DNA from: Shinella sp032095155
GTDB taxonomy: Bacteria; Pseudomonadota; Alphaproteobacteria; Rhizobiales; Rhizobiaceae
Assembly (NCBI RefSeq): GCF_049199905.1
Contig: NZ_JBLZPK010000060.1
Coordinates: forward strand, 248,001 to 312,000
Reading direction: 5' to 3'
Length of the DNA: 64,000 nucleotides
Every line of letters starts with the position of its first letter. The stretch's first letter is position 1. The translations under genes were made by a program, and so were the position numbers. Of this stretch, positions 44,873 to 53,988 are shown one piece after another. Below the pieces are notes generated by a model that saw only the letters and a list, made by a program, of their open reading frames with translations, was not told where the DNA came from and made no database searches.

Positions 44873-45751
44873 TTATGAAGTGATGTCAGGGGCCGCAGTG
44901 ACGGCAAAGCCCTTGCCGAAGCGCTCGCGCACCTTGCGGGAAAAGGCGGAAACGGTGGCGTGATCGGCCGAGCTTGCGGTGACGAGCACGAATTCCACAT
45001 CCTCCAGCGCCGGCAGCAGCGGCGGGGTGATTTCGCGAAGGCCTGCCGGGGCCAGGCTGCGCGGCTGCACCAGCACGCCCATGCCCGCCCGCGCCGCCGC
45101 CGTCAGCCCGCTCAGGCTCTGGCATGAACAGACGATGCGCCAGGGCGTGCCCGCGTGCTCCAGCGCCTCCATCAGCAGCGCCCGCGTGAGGCTCGGCGGC
45201 GGGAAGACGATCAGCGGCAGAACGGGCTTGGCGAGGATCGCCTCGGGATCGCTCGCCAGCCACACGAGCGGTTCGCGCAGGATGGCATCGCCGCGCTGCT
45301 CGCCGATCCGGCGCTTGGCCATGACGAGATCGAGCTCGCCGCGATCCTGCATGTCGGCCAGGGTCTTGGAGAGCGCGACGGAAAGCTGGAGATCGACGGA
45401 GGGGTGATCGGCGATGAAGTCCTCCAGCAGACCCGGCAGCTGCCCGCTCACCAGATCTTCTGAAATGCCGAGCCGGAAGGGACCGCGCGGCGCATCGGCA
45501 TCGAAGCGCGCCACCGTCTGCCGTTCCAGCGCCAGAAGCTGGCGGGCATTGGGCAGCAGCGCCTCCCCGTCGCTCGTCAGGCGCACCGCATGCGTATCGC
45601 GGTCGATCAGCCGCCGGCCAAGGCTTCGCTCCAGCCGCTGAAGATGCTGGCTGACCGTCGACTGGCCAAGGTTCAGCCGCTCCGCCGAAAGTGTGAAACT
45701 TTTGGTCTGGGCCACCATGACGAAACTGCGCAACTGAGCAAGATCGAGCAT
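44873..45751 (-). CDS. LysR-family transcriptional regulator
   Basis: A 292-residue LysR protein with N-terminal winged helix (LDLAQLRSFVMVAQTKSFTLSAERLNLGQSTVSQHLQRLERSLGRRLIDRD) and a C-terminal periplasmic-binding-like effector domain. ATG 45751 is the usual family start with GAGAAA before it; ATG codons up to 45784 extend it into the operator. It is divergent from the symporter-like gene at 45842, with a dyad CGATAA-GCA-TTATCG (45763-45777) between them. It probably controls that gene, and possibly the gamma-glutamyltransferase gene downstream of it. Confidence 0.9.
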   Translation of the reverse strand: MLDLAQLRSFVMVAQTKSFTLSAERLNLGQSTVSQHLQRLERSLGRRLIDRDTHAVRLTSDGEALLPNARQLLALERQTVARFDADAPRGPFRLGISEDLVSGQLPGLLEDFIADHPSVDLQLSVALSKTLADMQDRGELDLVMAKRRIGEQRGDAILREPLVWLASDPEAILAKPVLPLIVFPPPSLTRALLMEALEHAGTPWRIVCSCQSLSGLTAAARAGMGVLVQPRSLAPAGLREITPPLLPALEDVEFVLVTASSADHATVSAFSRKVRERFGKGFAVTAAPDITS

Positions 45752-45762
45752 ATCACGTTTCT

Positions 45763-45777
45763 CGATAAGCATTATCG
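45763..45777. promoter_or_regulatory. LysR-box candidate
   Basis: CGATAAGCATTATCG, a perfect 6-bp inverted repeat with 3-base centre, containing a T-N11-A type core. It lies just upstream of the LysR start and 65 bases from the symporter-like start. Confidence 0.65.
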
Positions 45778-45841
45778 ATTGCATCGCAAAACAGGATAGC
45801 GCATTTTAAGGGCCTGTCGAGACCTTCCCGGATCGTGACCG

Positions 45842-46831
45842 ATGAAACGCTTCCTGCCCGATACATTCACCTTGCTGCTCGTTGGCGCCGTGCTGCTCGC
45901 CTCGCTCGTGCCGATTTCGGGCGAGCCGGCGGAGTGGTTCGGTATCGCCACCAACATCGCGATCGCGCTATTGTTCTTCCTGCACGGCGCACGTCTTTCG
46001 ACGGACACCGTCGTCGCCGGTTTCCTGCACTGGCGCCTTCAGCTCTTCATCCTGGTGACGACCTTCGCAATCTTCCCGCTGCTCGGCCTCGGGCTCGGCC
46101 TGTTCTCGCCCTGGCTGATCGACCAGCCGCTCTATCTCGGCCTGCTCTTCCTCTGCGTGCTGCCATCCACCGTGCAGTCGTCGATCGCCTTCACCTCGAT
46201 TGCCGGCGGAAATGTGCCCGCCGCGATCTGCGCGGCATCGACATCGAATATTCTCGGGATTTTCCTGACGCCGGCGCTGGTGGCGCTGCTCTTCTCCACC
46301 GGCGGCAATGCCGGCATTTCCTTCGACATGATCTGGAAGATCATGCTGCAGCTCTTCCTGCCCTTCGTCGCCGGCCAGGTGCTGCAACCCTTCATCGGCA
46401 ACTGGATCCGCTCGAAGAAGACGCTGCTCAATCCCTTCGACCGCGGCTCGATCCTGATGGTCGTCTATCTCGCCTTTTCGGAAGCGGTGACGGAGGGCAT
46501 CTGGCACCGGCTTGCCATCGGGGATCTCGCGCTGCTCATCCTCGTCGACATCCTGCTGCTCGCCGCAGTCCTTCTCATCACCAGCCTCGGCGGCAAGCTT
46601 CTGGGTTTCAACCGGGAAGACCGCATCACCGCCGTCTTCTGCGGCTCGAAGAAGAGCCTTGCCAGCGGCGTGCCCATGGCGAGCGTCATCTTCGCCGGCC
46701 AGTCGATCGGCGCCATCGTGCTGCCACTGATGCTCTTCCATCAGATCCAGCTGATGGTCTGCGCCTGGCTGGCGCGCGTCTATGCCGACCGGCAGAAGAC
46801 GCTTGAGGCGGAGCCGGTACAGGCGGGCTGA
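45842..46831 (+). CDS. Bile acid:sodium symporter-like (SBF-like) membrane protein
   Basis: A 329-residue integral membrane protein with nine to ten hydrophobic segments. The SBF-like signatures are ATNIAIALLFFLHGARLS near the N terminus, LLFLCVLPSTVQSSIAFTSIAGGNVPAAICAASTSNILGIFLTP (the Na-binding helix crossover) and VFCGSKKSLASGVPMASVIF. This branch transports organic anions other than bile acids in bacteria; substrate unknown. It starts 90 bases from the divergent LysR gene and is likely its target. Confidence 0.9.
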   Translation: MKRFLPDTFTLLLVGAVLLASLVPISGEPAEWFGIATNIAIALLFFLHGARLSTDTVVAGFLHWRLQLFILVTTFAIFPLLGLGLGLFSPWLIDQPLYLGLLFLCVLPSTVQSSIAFTSIAGGNVPAAICAASTSNILGIFLTPALVALLFSTGGNAGISFDMIWKIMLQLFLPFVAGQVLQPFIGNWIRSKKTLLNPFDRGSILMVVYLAFSEAVTEGIWHRLAIGDLALLILVDILLLAAVLLITSLGGKLLGFNREDRITAVFCGSKKSLASGVPMASVIFAGQSIGAIVLPLMLFHQIQLMVCAWLARVYADRQKTLEAEPVQAG

Positions 46832-46850
46832 CGCAAACCCGGCCTGCGCA

Positions 46851-48575
46851 TCAGAACAAGGCGTCGTCGAACAGATCGTCGTCGCTCATGGCTGCGGGTT
46901 GGACGGGTGCCGCCTCGAGCGTCCCGCCAAAGTAGCGGGCATGAATTTCGCGTTCCGAGGCCATAGTATAGACACGCGCGATACGGCTGCCGAGATCGGC
47001 CATCGCCTCCTCAAGTCCGGCGGTATCCGGCATCTCATGATCGATCAGATCGCCGGCACTTGCCGCACAGTCGGCGAGCACATCGCCGAGTTCAGCGTTG
47101 AAATCGAGGCCGGCAATCGTCCTGCCCGCCTTGGCGGAGACATCCGCGCCGCAATCCCGCAGCGCAGCCATATCCTCTTCCATCCGGTCGCCGGCGCGGC
47201 GAATATGGTCGAGCACCTCTTCGAGATGGATATCGAGCGAGCCGCCGGCCGCATTGCCGGCTTCGCCAAGCTTGCCGGCATCGCCCTCCAGCGATTGCAG
47301 CGCAACCAGGATGCGTTCGGCCGTCTCGTCGAGCTGGGCGGAGAAGGTGCGCAGCTCCGCGGTCACCACGTTGATCGCCCGCCCCTCTTCGCCGAGCTTG
47401 CTGCAGCGCAGGTTGGTGTTGAGTGCCATGTAGTGGATATCAGTGCGGACCAGCTGGATCGTCTTCACGCCCTTCAGCAGCTCCCGCACAGTCTCCACCG
47501 TGCTCGACCCCAGCGCATTGGCCTTGCCGGCCGCCTGCTCGATATCGCGCACGACGGCGCGGGCAGCATCGATATCGGCTTCCAGCGTGCGCATGGCACG
47601 GTCGGCCGATTGGCCGTCGGTGGCAGCCATGTCGCCGTAAAGCGCCATCAGACCATCGATATCGGTCCCGAAACTACGGATCGTTCCGATGACGGTCTTG
47701 CATTCGCGCCCGAAGTCGCTGGTGATCGCGACAAGCTGATCGCGCACGAGATGGTGCACAAGGGCCGTCAGACGCCCGGCCGCGTCACCATCCAGCGTGC
47801 CGGCCGCCAGATGCTCGTCCAGAAAGGCGAAGGCTGACTGGCAATGTTCGATGCGCTGGCGCGTAATGTCGCCGATCTGCATGGCGGAGAGCGTGGTCGC
47901 GACCTTCGTCTGCACGAGACGGGCCGAACTGCCGACCTTACCGGCGAGCTGCGAAAGATGCTTGCGCTGGGATGTGAGGTCCGCTGCATTGCGCGAGAGA
48001 TTGGTGGCAATGTCGGGTACACTGCGGCGGAAGCGCTCCAACGCCTCTCCTCCGCCCAAGGACGCCGCGTCGATCACGCCGCTGAGCGTGCCAATCTTCG
48101 CGCCGAGCGCATCGACTTCCTTCCTGCCGAACTGGATGCGTTCGAGGATTTCTTCCGCAAAGCCCGAGAAATCCGGAATGGCGGCGCCCGTGATCTTGGC
48201 CGTCGTCGCGAAAGTGCGCAGATAGCGCAGCGTCTCCTGCATATCCGCAATATGGGTGCCGAGCGACTTTTCCGTCACCGAAACACTGGCGAGGCGCTGC
48301 TGACGCGTTTCCTCGATGGCCGGCAGCGCGGTCAGCTGATCGACCGTCGCAACCAGCCGGCCGATCGTCGCCTGCGCGGTCTCGTCGTCAAGCGAACGGG
48401 AGAGGTTTTCCAGCGATGCAACCATTCGGTTGAGCACATCGAGCACGGCGAGCAGCACCACGCCCCCGTCGAGGAAGCGTTGTTCGATGCGGGAACGGGC
48501 CCCTTCGAGACGGGAAACGAGTTCCGTCCCGGTCGTCTGCCGCTCCACGCGGACTGCGCTCGCTGTTCCTGACAC
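46851..48575 (-). CDS. Soluble chemoreceptor-like coiled-coil protein with degenerate signalling tip
   Basis: A mainly alpha-helical protein of about 574 residues with no membrane segment and no signal peptide. Long heptad-rich stretches run through most of its length. Around two thirds in, TDIHYMALNTNLRCSKLGEEGRAINVVTAELRTFSAQL can be aligned with the hairpin tip of methyl-accepting proteins (ALNAAIEAARAGExGKGFAVVAxEVRxLA), with the tip altered. The tail ends DDDLFDDALF, a short acidic-hydrophobic peptide. The start is uncertain: GTG 48575 has GGGG before it, and the open frame extends to TTG 48623. It is divergent from the che operon and shares its 364-bp intergenic region, so a role as cytoplasmic receptor or scaffold for the array is likely but unproven. 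Confidence 0.7.
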   Translation of the reverse strand: MSGTASAVRVERQTTGTELVSRLEGARSRIEQRFLDGGVVLLAVLDVLNRMVASLENLSRSLDDETAQATIGRLVATVDQLTALPAIEETRQQRLASVSVTEKSLGTHIADMQETLRYLRTFATTAKITGAAIPDFSGFAEEILERIQFGRKEVDALGAKIGTLSGVIDAASLGGGEALERFRRSVPDIATNLSRNAADLTSQRKHLSQLAGKVGSSARLVQTKVATTLSAMQIGDITRQRIEHCQSAFAFLDEHLAAGTLDGDAAGRLTALVHHLVRDQLVAITSDFGRECKTVIGTIRSFGTDIDGLMALYGDMAATDGQSADRAMRTLEADIDAARAVVRDIEQAAGKANALGSSTVETVRELLKGVKTIQLVRTDIHYMALNTNLRCSKLGEEGRAINVVTAELRTFSAQLDETAERILVALQSLEGDAGKLGEAGNAAGGSLDIHLEEVLDHIRRAGDRMEEDMAALRDCGADVSAKAGRTIAGLDFNAELGDVLADCAASAGDLIDHEMPDTAGLEEAMADLGSRIARVYTMASEREIHARYFGGTLEAAPVQPAAMSDDDLFDDALF

Positions 48576-48623
48576 GCCATACCCCACTTTCAAGAAATCT
48601 AGGCCTGACCCTAGGACGAACAA

Positions 48624-48939
48624 TGTAACGCGCAGTAAATTCGCATCTCCTTATGAAGTGAATTCGGGCCTTTAAGCGCTGTTTGCACGCCACCACCCGA
48701 GGATGCAGGCATCCCTAGAATTAGGGATTTATAAATAATATCTCTAATGTCTTATGTTTTAATTTAAATAATATTATCAGATGGTTAAGCCGAATGCGTC
48801 ACCTAACGTGAATTGTTGTATAAGCAATGCAGCAACCACCAAAAGGTGAATTTAGCAACCGCGCTTTACGGATCGTTAAGGCTATCGATGAATTCTGGCG
48901 CGGGGAATACTCCCTTGCAAAACGTTTATCGGGGCCAGC
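48624..48939. promoter_or_regulatory. AT-rich divergent promoter region of the chemotaxis cluster
   Basis: A 316-bp stretch without genes between the receptor-like gene and the STAS gene. The part 48711-48800 is very AT-rich and starts with an inverted repeat ATCCCTA/TAGGGAT (48711-48717, 48722-48728). It holds several -10 like hexamers (TATAAT-like at 48730-48775) and GTTGTATAAGCA near 48823. No clear single promoter can be named. Confidence 0.55.
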
Positions 48940-49266
48940 ATGTCCTCCACCTTGTCCGGTGACGCGCCATTAACCTTACCAAATGCGCTCACCATCAAGA
49001 ATATATTAGCCGTTCAAGAGATTATCCTGAGCCATTTGGCGGATAATCCAGCAACGATACTTGATATCGACGCGGAGGCTCAGGTCGACCTGAGCTTTGT
49101 CCAGCTCGTTACGGCTGCGCGCAAACACGCGGAAGCGCACGCGAACCGGCTTCTACTTGCTCGCCCGGCGACGGGAGACCTTTACGACGTGCTGAAGCGT
49201 GGCGGATTTCTCGACGAGATGACGCCGGACGCCGCACATTTCTGGTTGCATCAGGAGAAAAATTGA
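48940..49266 (+). CDS. STAS-domain protein
   Basis: A 108-residue STAS-type protein: ALTIKNILAVQEIILSHLADNPATILDIDAEAQVDLSFVQLVTAARKHAEAHANRLLLARPATGDLYDVLKRGGFLD. The usual phosphorylatable Ser is in a DLSFVQL setting, as in anti-sigma antagonist-like STAS proteins. First gene of the chemotaxis operon; rhizobial che operons commonly contain a STAS gene ahead of cheY. It overlaps cheY by one base. Confidence 0.85.
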   Translation: MSSTLSGDAPLTLPNALTIKNILAVQEIILSHLADNPATILDIDAEAQVDLSFVQLVTAARKHAEAHANRLLLARPATGDLYDVLKRGGFLDEMTPDAAHFWLHQEKN

Positions 49267-49634
49267 TGACCGCGAAAATCTTGACCGTGGACGATTCCGC
49301 CAGCATCCGGCTGACGACACGCGTCACCCTGAGCAATGCCGGCTACACCGTGACCGAAGCGGTCGATGGGCTCGACGGCTTGAGCAAACTTAAGGCAGGT
49401 GAATACGACCTGGTGATCACCGACCTCAACATGCCCAATATGGACGGCCTGACCATGATCCGCGAGCTGCGCAAGCTGCCCGCGCATACCGGCGTGCCGG
49501 TCATCTTCCTCACCACGGAGTCAGACGGCGAGATCAAGGCGCAGGCCAAGGCGGCCGGCGCCACGGGCTGGCTCACCAAACCGTTCGATCCGGAAAGCCT
49601 CGTCAAGATCGCCAGAAAGGTCCTCGGCAAATGA
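49266..49634 (+). CDS. cheY: Chemotaxis response regulator CheY
   Basis: A 122-residue single receiver domain. Mg-binding acids D9 and D10 (LTVDDSAS), phospho-acceptor D53 (ITDLNMPNMDG), switch Thr in LTTESD and Lys105 (GWLTKPFD) are all present. CheY receives phosphate from CheA and binds the flagellar motor or acts as a phosphate sink. ATG 49266 overlaps the STAS stop by one base and is preferred over the TTG one codon earlier. It overlaps cheA by 4 bases. Confidence 0.95.
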   Translation: MTAKILTVDDSASIRLTTRVTLSNAGYTVTEAVDGLDGLSKLKAGEYDLVITDLNMPNMDGLTMIRELRKLPAHTGVPVIFLTTESDGEIKAQAKAAGATGWLTKPFDPESLVKIARKVLGK

Positions 49635-51640
49635 GCAATCCGGACCCGATCTCAGTTTTCCGGACAGAAGCGGCCGAACTGCTGGAACAGATCGAGTCCG
49701 GCCTTCTCGACCTGACGCGCAGCCTCGACGATCGCGACCAGATCGATGCCGTCTTCCGCGGCCTGCACACCCTGAAGGGGTCCGGCGCGATGTTCGGCTT
49801 CGAGGCTCTGGCCGCCTTCACGCACCATTGCGAAACCGCCTTCGACCGCGTGCGCAAGGGCGATGTGCCGGCGACGCATGAACTGGTCTCGGCGGTCTTG
49901 TCCGCCCAGGACCATATGCGGGCGCTGCTCGAAACGCCGAACGGCGACCACGATGCGATGAGCGCCAGCCTGCTCGACAACCTGCACCGCGCCGTCAACG
50001 GCGCGGGCTCCCCTGCCCCCGTCTCAACCGCAACCCTTATGGCCGTAGCATCGGACCAGGATGCCGGCGGCATGCGCGAATGGCGCATCCGTTTCAGCCT
50101 GCCGGCCAATGCCATGGCGAACGGTACCAATCCGCTCGGCCTGCTCGACGAGATGCGCGATCTCGGAGAATGCAAGATCATTGCCGACGCCACTGATGTT
50201 CCGGATCTCGCCACGCTCGAGCCGCGCGACATCCACCTAGCCTGGGACGTGACCCTCAAGACCGAAAAGCCCCGCAGTGACATCGAGGACGTCTTCATCT
50301 TCGTCATGGACGAGATGGAGCTCGACATCACGGAGATCGCCGTCGAGCGCCCGGCCGCCGTCCATGTCGCCGCTGCCCCGGAAGCTACGATGCCTAAAGC
50401 GGTGGTGGTTTCGGAGCGCGAGGCACCCGCCATCCAGGCCGCCAACGATTCCAAACAGGCGAAATCCGCCGAAAACGTCCGCGTACCCGCCGAGCGTCTC
50501 GACGAGATGATGGACCGCGTCGGCGAGCTGGTCATCGCCCAGTCGCGCCTCACACAGCTTGCAGGTGCCGCGGCCGATCTCGGCCTGCGCTCCGTCTCCG
50601 AGGAAATCGAACGCCTGTCCGGCGAATTGCGCGACACGATGATGGTGCTGCGCATGATGCCGGTCGCGAGCCTTTTCAGCCGCTTCCGCCGCCTTGTGCA
50701 CGACCTGTCGCGCGAGACCGGCAAGGAAATCGAACTCATAACCGAGGGCGAAAACACCGAGGTCGACAAGACGGTCATCGACCGGCTCGCCGATCCGCTC
50801 GTCCATCTCGTGCGCAATTCCATCGACCATGGCCTGGAAAAACCCGACGAGCGCATCGCTGCCGGCAAGGACCCCAAGGGCAAGGTCATCCTCTCGGCGC
50901 ACCAGACGGGCGGCGAGGTCATCATCACCATCAAGGACGACGGCCGCGGCATCAACCGCGACCGGGTCCGCGCCAAGGCGGAATCGTCGGGCCTCATCCA
51001 GCCGGGCCAGACGCTGTCCGATCCGGAACTGCTGCAGCTCATCTTCCAGCCGGGTTTCTCAACCGCCCAGGCTGTCACCAATCTCTCCGGCCGCGGCGTC
51101 GGCATGGATGTGGTGAAGAAGACCGTCGAAGCGCTGCGCGGCGCCATCGACATCGTCAGCAAGCCGGGCGACGGATCGGAAGTATCGCTGCGCATTCCGC
51201 TGACGCTCGCCATCATCGAAGGCCTGCTCGTGCGCGTCGGTGGCGGCTGCTACGTCATCCCGCTTTCGGCCGTCGAGGAATGCCTGGAATTGTCGCTCGA
51301 AGACGACCTGCGCTCGCGCGGCCGCTCCTTCATCTCGCTGCGCGACAGTCTCGTGCCGTTCCTGCGCCTGCGCGAACTGTTCCGCACAGGCACCCAGCCC
51401 GACCAGCACCAGAAGGTCGTGGTCATCTCGACCGGCTCCGAGCGCGTCGGCCTCGTCGTCGACCAGATCATCGGCGACCACCAGACAGTCATCAAATCCA
51501 TGTCCAAGCTGCACCATGACGTCGCCACCTTCTCGGGCGCGACCATTTTGGGAGATGGCAGCGTCGCGCTGATCCTCGACGTCACCCATCTCGTCGCGGC
51601 CGGGCAGCACCAGGAGGCGCAAATGCGGGCGGCAGGATGA
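49631..51640 (+). CDS. cheA: Chemotaxis histidine kinase CheA
   Basis: A 669-residue kinase with the complete CheA domain order. The Hpt domain has phospho-His46 (LHTLKGSGAMFGF). A P2-like region (about 140-240) is followed by the dimerisation helices (RVPAERLDEMMDRVGELVIAQSRL). The HATPase has N box HLVRNSIDHGLE, G1 IKDDGRGINRDRV and G2 GRGVGMDVVKK. The C-terminal CheW-like P5 domain (about 530-660) contains GLLVRVGGGCYVIPLSAVEECLEL. ATGA overlaps with cheY and cheW couple translation. It phosphorylates CheY and CheB in response to the receptors. Confidence 0.97.
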   Translation: MSNPDPISVFRTEAAELLEQIESGLLDLTRSLDDRDQIDAVFRGLHTLKGSGAMFGFEALAAFTHHCETAFDRVRKGDVPATHELVSAVLSAQDHMRALLETPNGDHDAMSASLLDNLHRAVNGAGSPAPVSTATLMAVASDQDAGGMREWRIRFSLPANAMANGTNPLGLLDEMRDLGECKIIADATDVPDLATLEPRDIHLAWDVTLKTEKPRSDIEDVFIFVMDEMELDITEIAVERPAAVHVAAAPEATMPKAVVVSEREAPAIQAANDSKQAKSAENVRVPAERLDEMMDRVGELVIAQSRLTQLAGAAADLGLRSVSEEIERLSGELRDTMMVLRMMPVASLFSRFRRLVHDLSRETGKEIELITEGENTEVDKTVIDRLADPLVHLVRNSIDHGLEKPDERIAAGKDPKGKVILSAHQTGGEVIITIKDDGRGINRDRVRAKAESSGLIQPGQTLSDPELLQLIFQPGFSTAQAVTNLSGRGVGMDVVKKTVEALRGAIDIVSKPGDGSEVSLRIPLTLAIIEGLLVRVGGGCYVIPLSAVEECLELSLEDDLRSRGRSFISLRDSLVPFLRLRELFRTGTQPDQHQKVVVISTGSERVGLVVDQIIGDHQTVIKSMSKLHHDVATFSGATILGDGSVALILDVTHLVAAGQHQEAQMRAAG

Positions 51641-52155
51641 GCGAAGCGGCACGGAAACTCGACTACGGCACGATCTGGGGCGAGGAGGAAGACCTGTCCG
51701 TCCTCACCTTCAACCTCAACGGCGAGACCTTCGCAATCGAGGCGATCGTCGTGCAGGAAATCCTAGATCTTCTGCCGGAAACCCACGTTCCCGGCAGCAA
51801 GCCCTTCGTTTCGAGCGTCATCAATTTTCGCGGCAAGGTGATCCCGCTTGCCGACATCCGCCTTGCCTTCGGCATGGACGCGACGGAAACCACCATCGAC
51901 AGCCGCATCATCGTCATCGAGCTCGATCTCGACGACGAACCGACCCTCGTCGGCATCCGCACCGACAAGGTCAACGAAGTCACGACCCTTGCCAAGGTCG
52001 CCAGCGAGCCGCCACCGAGTGTGGGCATGCGCTGGCGCGCTGATTACATCAACTGCCTCGTCAAGCGAGGCGGCGAATTCATCATCGTTCCGAACCTGCA
52101 CGCGATCTTCTCCTCTCGGAAAGACCGCACTGGCAACGCGCAAGCGCCGAACTAG
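51637..52155 (+). CDS. cheW: Chemotaxis coupling protein CheW (first copy)
   Basis: A 172-residue CheW fold: VLTFNLNGETFAIEAIVVQEILDLLPETHVPGSKPFVSSVINFRGKVIPLADIRLAFG, then IELDLDDEPTLVGIRTDKVNEVTTL and RGGEFIIVPNLHAIF. It connects CheA with receptor tips. It overlaps cheA by 4 bases and is followed 17 bases later by the first receptor gene. A second, shorter-tailed cheW lies at 55738. Confidence 0.95.
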   Translation: MSEAARKLDYGTIWGEEEDLSVLTFNLNGETFAIEAIVVQEILDLLPETHVPGSKPFVSSVINFRGKVIPLADIRLAFGMDATETTIDSRIIVIELDLDDEPTLVGIRTDKVNEVTTLAKVASEPPPSVGMRWRADYINCLVKRGGEFIIVPNLHAIFSSRKDRTGNAQAPN

Positions 52156-52172
52156 GCACTCAGGAGAGACCC

Positions 52173-53799
52173 ATGCGCTTCACCATCAAATTCAAGCTGT
52201 TCCTGACCTTCGGCTTCATGATCGCGGTGCTGGTCGGCACCGCGGCCTACGGCATCATGAGCCTCGGCGGCCTCAACACGACGCTCGGCGACGTGCTGAA
52301 CGGCCCGGCCGAGCGCCTGAAGCTCGCCCAGGCGCTGAACAACCTGCAGCTCCAGCAGATCCGCCAGCAGAAAAACATGCTGTCGTCGGCAAATGCCACT
52401 GAGACCAATCGCTACATTGGCCTCAGCGACGAAGCCCGCAAGGAATTCGACGCGACGTTCGATGCTGTCCTCGCCAAGGCGACGGAGCAGGGCAAAATGA
52501 TGTGGAACAAGCTCGCCGGCTTCACCACCGACTTCCGCCGCAACGATGACCGTATTCGCGCATTGGCGCTGGCCGGCGATACCGACAGTGCAACACGCAT
52601 CTCGAACACCGACGCCCGCGCAGTGACAAACGAGATCGACAAACTGCTCGACGAAGTGGTGAAGCTCGAGGAAGGCCGTCTCGACGAAGCCGAAGTTAAC
52701 GCCCAAGCCCAGTATGAGAGCACACGCACGCTCATGGTGACAGCCGCCGCCATCGCGGTCCTGATCGCCGCCATGGCTGCCGTCTGGATCGTGCTGTCGA
52801 TCAACCGCGGCCTCAACCGCGCTGCCAGCGCCGTCCAGAGCGTGGCGGATGGCGACCTCACCCGCTTTGCCGACATCACCACGAAGGACGAGATCGGCGA
52901 TATGCTCGGCCATGTCAACACGATGATCGAGCGCCTGCGCGGTGTCGTGGCGGATGCGCTGTCGGCCTCCGACAATGTCTCCTCGGGCAGCCAGGAACTC
53001 TCGGCCAGTTCCGAGCAGCTCTCGCAGGGCGCGACCGAGCAGGCATCGTCGGCCGAAGAGGCTTCCGCCTCGATGGAGGAGATGGCCGCCAACATCAAAC
53101 AGAACGCCGACAACGCCGCCCAGACGGAGAAGATCGCCCGCCAATCGGCCAAGGATGCCGAAGCCTCCGGCGAGGCGGTCGGCCGTGCGGTCGGCGCCAT
53201 GCGCACCATCGCGGAGAAGATCTCCATCGTTCAGGAAATCGCCCGCCAGACCGACCTGCTCGCGCTCAACGCCGCCGTGGAAGCGGCTCGTGCCGGCGAA
53301 CACGGCAAGGGCTTCGCTGTCGTCGCCTCGGAAGTGCGCAAGCTCGCCGAACGCAGCCAGGCNNNNNNNNNNNNNNNNNNNNNNNNNCCGCAAGACCGCC
53401 GAATTGATCTCGGAAATCTCTGCGGCCTGCCGCGAGCAGGATATCGGCGCCTCGCAGATCAATGAAGCGATCCAGCAGCTCGACAAAGTGACCCAGCAGA
53501 ACGCCGGGGCCTCCGAAGAGATGTCCGGCACGTCCGAAGAACTCGCCGCCCAGGCGGAAGAGCTTCAGGCCTCCATCGCCTTCTTCCGCGTCGATAATGC
53601 CGGCCGCAAGGAAGCGGACCACGCCGGAAAGCTGCGCGCGACCGCCGCCAAAATGGCCGCGCCTGCCGCCACCAAGCGTCCGGTTGCTCAACGCACCGCA
53701 ACGGCGACGTCCAAGACACCGCGCAGCAACGGCTTTGCCCTCGACATGTCGATGGGCGGCCCTGACGCCGACGATGCGGATTTCCGCCAGAGCGCTTGA
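52173..53799 (+). CDS. Methyl-accepting chemotaxis protein (first copy), interrupted by assembly gap
   Basis: A transmembrane receptor: TM1 about residues 9-30, a periplasmic four-helix sensor (about 31-185), TM2 about 188-210, HAMP (INRGLNRAASAVQSVADGDLTRFADITTKDEIGDMLGHVNTMIERLRG), then a kinase-control hairpin with the tip IAEKISIVQEIARQTDLLALNAAVEAARAGEHGKGFAVVASEVRKLAERSQ. A run of 25 N (53363-53387) follows; the frame resumes at RKTAELISEISAACREQDIGASQINEAIQQLDKVTQQNAG. 25 bases would break the frame, so the gap length is arbitrary; about 30 residues seem missing. The C terminus GFALDMSMGGPDADDADF recurs in the second copy. Confidence 0.9.
53363..53387. other. Assembly gap (25 N) in the first receptor gene
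   Basis: Run of N inside the conserved signalling domain, at the same codon as in the sister gene at 55299. The coding frame is off by one on the two sides, so the real gap is a multiple of three and larger than shown. Confidence 0.95.
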
Positions 53800-53988
53800 T
53801 CATGTGACTATTCGCGACGCATCCCGATAACGGATGCGTCGCGCGGACCAGCCGGCGCATGTAGGCATCGGTAAAAAAGGGCTGCATCGGCAGCCCGCGG
53901 AAGGGTGAGTGTATCGGTCTTCACGCATGGGAGCGCCGCAATAGCGGACGCCTCGCCCCAAAGGCATCTGCGACAAGGAGAATCCGAG

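Noticed and set aside
49603..51216. Long minus-strand frame opposite cheA
   Set aside because: Ser/Arg-rich composition of an antisense frame; CheA on the plus strand is unmistakable.
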